Shown here piece after piece: positions 57,945 through 60,000 of a DNA stretch of 60,000 nucleotides. Source of the DNA: Nematostella vectensis (lineage: Eukaryota > Cnidaria > Anthozoa > Actiniaria > Edwardsiidae). The stretch lies in NCBI RefSeq assembly GCF_932526225.1, contig NC_064037.1:15750601-15810600 (forward strand), read 5' to 3'. Position numbers and translations under genes: made by a program. The first letter of the stretch is position 1; each line of letters begins with the position of its first letter. The notes under the pieces are model-generated. The model did not search any database. It was given only the letters and a program-made list of their open reading frames with translations, and had not been told where the DNA came from.

Positions 57945-60000
57945 TAGCATACCCTCATCGATACCCTTTTGCCATAGCCAGGAGCGGGTACTTCCCGTAA
58001 CTTAGTATACCCGTGGCATGACAATAGGGAGTGGTGAGGATATGTAACTACCCTCATCGCTACCCTTTTGCCACAGCCAGGAGCGGGTGCTTCCCCTAAC
58101 TTAGTTTACCCGTGGCATGACAATAGGGAGTGGTGAGGATATGTAACTACCCTCATCGCTACCCTTTTGCCATAGCCAGGAGCGGGTGCTTCCCATAACT
58201 TAGTATACCCGTGGCATGACAATAGGGAGTGGTGAGGATATGTAACTACCCTCATCGCTACCCTTTTGCCACAGCCAGGAGCGGGTACTTCCCATAACTT
58301 AGTTTACCCGTGGCATGACAATAGGGAGTGGTGAGGATATGTAACTACCCTCATCGCTACCCTTTTGCCACAGCCAGGAGCGGGTGCTGCGCATAACTTA
58401 GTATACCCGTGGCATGACAATAGGGAGTGGTGAGGATATGTAACTACCCTCATCGCTACCCTTTTGCCACAGCCAGGAGCGGGTGCTGCGCATAACTTAG
58501 TATACCCGTGGCATGACAATAGGGAGTGGTGAGGATATGTAACTACCCTCATCGCTACCCTTTTGCCACAGCCAGGAGCGGGTACTTCCCATAACTTAGT
58601 ATACCCGTGGCATGACAATAGGGAGTGGTGAGGATATGTAACTACCCTCATCGCTACCCTTTTGCCACAGCCAGGAGCGGGTGCTGCGCATAACTTAGTA
58701 TACCCGTGGCATGACAATAGGGAGTGGTGAGGATATGTAACTACCCTCATCGCTACCCTTTTGCCACAGCCAGGAGCGGGTGCTGCGCATAACTTAGTAT
58801 ACCCGTGGCATGACAATAGGGAGTGGTGAGGATATGTAACTACCCTCATCGCTACCCTTTTGCCACAGCCAGGAGCGGGTGCTGCGCATAACTTAGTATA
58901 CCCGTGGCATGACAATAGGGAGTGGTGAGGATATGTAACTACCCTCATCGCTACCCTTTTGCCATAGCCAGGAGCGGGTGCTTCCCATAACTTAGTATAC
59001 CCGTGGCATGACAATAGGGAGTGGTGAGGATATGTAACTACCCTCATCGCTACCCTTTTGCCACAGCCAGGAGCGGGTACTTCCCATAACTTAGTATACC
59101 CGTGGCATGACAATAGGGAGTGGTGAGGATATGTAACTACCCTCATCGCTACCCTTTTGCCACAGCCAGGAGCGGGTGCTGCGCATAACTTAGTATACCC
59201 GTGGCATGACAATAGGGAGTGGTGAGGATATGTAACTACCCTCATCGCTACCCTTTTGCCACAGCCAGGAGCGGGTGCTTCCCATAACTTAGTATACCCG
59301 TGGCATGACAATAGGGAGTGGTGAGGATATGTAACTACCCTCATCGCTACCCTTTTGCCATAGCCAGGAGCGGGTGCTTCCCATAACTTAGTATACCCGT
59401 GGCATGACAATAGGGAGTGGTGAGGATATGTAACTACCCTCATCGCTACCCTTTTGCCACAGCCAGGAGCGGGTACTTCCCATAACTTAGTATACCCGTG
59501 GCATGACAATAGGGAGTGGTGAGGATATGTAACTACCCTCATCGCTACCCTTTTGCCACAGCCAGGAGCGGGTGCTGCGCATAACTTAGTATACCCGTGG
59601 CATGACAATAGGGAGTGGTGAGGATATGTAACTACCCTCATCGCTACCCTTTTGCCACAGCCAGGAGCGGGTGCTTCCCATAACTTAGTATACCCGTGGC
59701 ATGACAATAGGGAGTGGTGAGGATATGTAACTACCCTCATCGCTACCCTTTTGCCACAGCCAGGAGCGGGTGCTTCCCATAACTTAGTATACCCGTGGCA
59801 TGACAATAGGGAGTGGTGAGGATATGTAACTACCCTCATCGCTACCCTTTTGCCACAGCCAGGAGCGGGTGCTTCCTATAACTTAATATACCCGTGGCAT
59901 GACAATAGGGAGTGGTGAGGATATGTAACTACCCTCATCGCTACCCTTTTGCCACAGCCAGGAGCGGGTGCTGCGCATAACTTAGTATACCCGTGGCATG
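57945..60000. repeat. 99-bp minisatellite, continues past window end
   Basis: About 21 units of 99 bp (CCCGTGGCATGACAATAGGG, AGTGGTGAGGATATGTAACT, ACCCTCATCGCTACCCTTTT, GCCACAGCCAGGAGCGGGTG). Because 99 is a multiple of three and one minus-strand frame has no stop, an artefactual 511-codon frame (58304-59839) exists with a 33-residue period. Variants GCTTCCCAT/GCTGCGCAT/ACTTCCCAT mark the units; a four-unit (396-bp) order is repeated near 59330-58540. A coding role is unlikely but not excluded. Confidence 0.93.

Noticed and set aside
58304-59839. 511-codon protein of 33-residue repeats
   Set aside because: The frame is open only because the minisatellite period is divisible by three; unit variants change residues without constraint and no splice or start context supports a gene.

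Overview
This is a eukaryotic, metazoan-type window: genes are split by many short GT-AG introns, and the intervening DNA is full of transposable elements and minisatellites. The gene content (GIT ArfGAP, FKBP6-like co-chaperone, and a secreted PAN/EGF protein of a kind common in cnidarians) together with the repeat style suggests an invertebrate, most plausibly an anthozoan cnidarian such as a sea anemone. The species call is inference.

Layout. 1-5965: a foldback-like element whose two ends are inverted arrays of a 13-bp minisatellite followed by inverted arrays of a roughly 145-bp repeat, with a decayed Ty3/Gypsy gag-pro-RT fragment (minus strand) in the loop. 6033-8384: plus-strand exons of a secreted protein with PAN/apple, EGF-like and probable AbfB-like (beta-trefoil) domains. 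9030-9573: two minus-strand exons of an unrecognised gene. 10788-17994: fourteen minus-strand exons of an FKBP6-like gene (degenerate FKBP domain plus TPRs); its first exon was not found. 18492-27150: an intergenic transposon nest made of a 900-bp TIR element and a CR1/L2-like non-LTR retrotransposon split by a young, complete Ty3/Gypsy element (21587-26129; 182-bp LTRs, 5-bp target duplication, intact 1351-residue gag-pol). 27570-56326: a complete 21-exon GIT1/GIT2 orthologue (755 aa, plus strand). 56510-60000: two more minisatellites, the last (99-bp unit) running off the window.

The most striking observation is inside the GIT gene. Three introns (6, 13 and 19) each carry a tandem array that begins at, and includes, the authentic 5' splice site. 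In intron 6 a 68-bp unit, made of the end of exon 6 plus its GTGAGT donor, is repeated about 170 times (11.5 kb). In intron 13 a 35-bp unit with the exon 13 CAG|GTATAC junction is repeated about 128 times (4.5 kb). In intron 19 a short degenerate array repeats the AG|GTAA junction. The gene therefore contains roughly 300 extra copies of its own splice donors. Intron 6 and 19 donors read straight into a stop codon if bypassed, so correct first-donor choice is needed for a full-length protein. I know of no named system that describes this; it could be a splice-junction-seeded minisatellite process, a decoy-donor regulator, or neutral expansion.

FKBP6 and GIT lie head to head about 9.5 kb apart, with the transposon nest between them. 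A tRNA-derived SINE occurs just downstream of the FKBP6 stop, where it offers the nearest visible AATAAA, and again inside the first unit of the GIT intron 6 array. Several MITE-like families (6626, 7227, 14373, 18492, 52583) are dispersed through introns.
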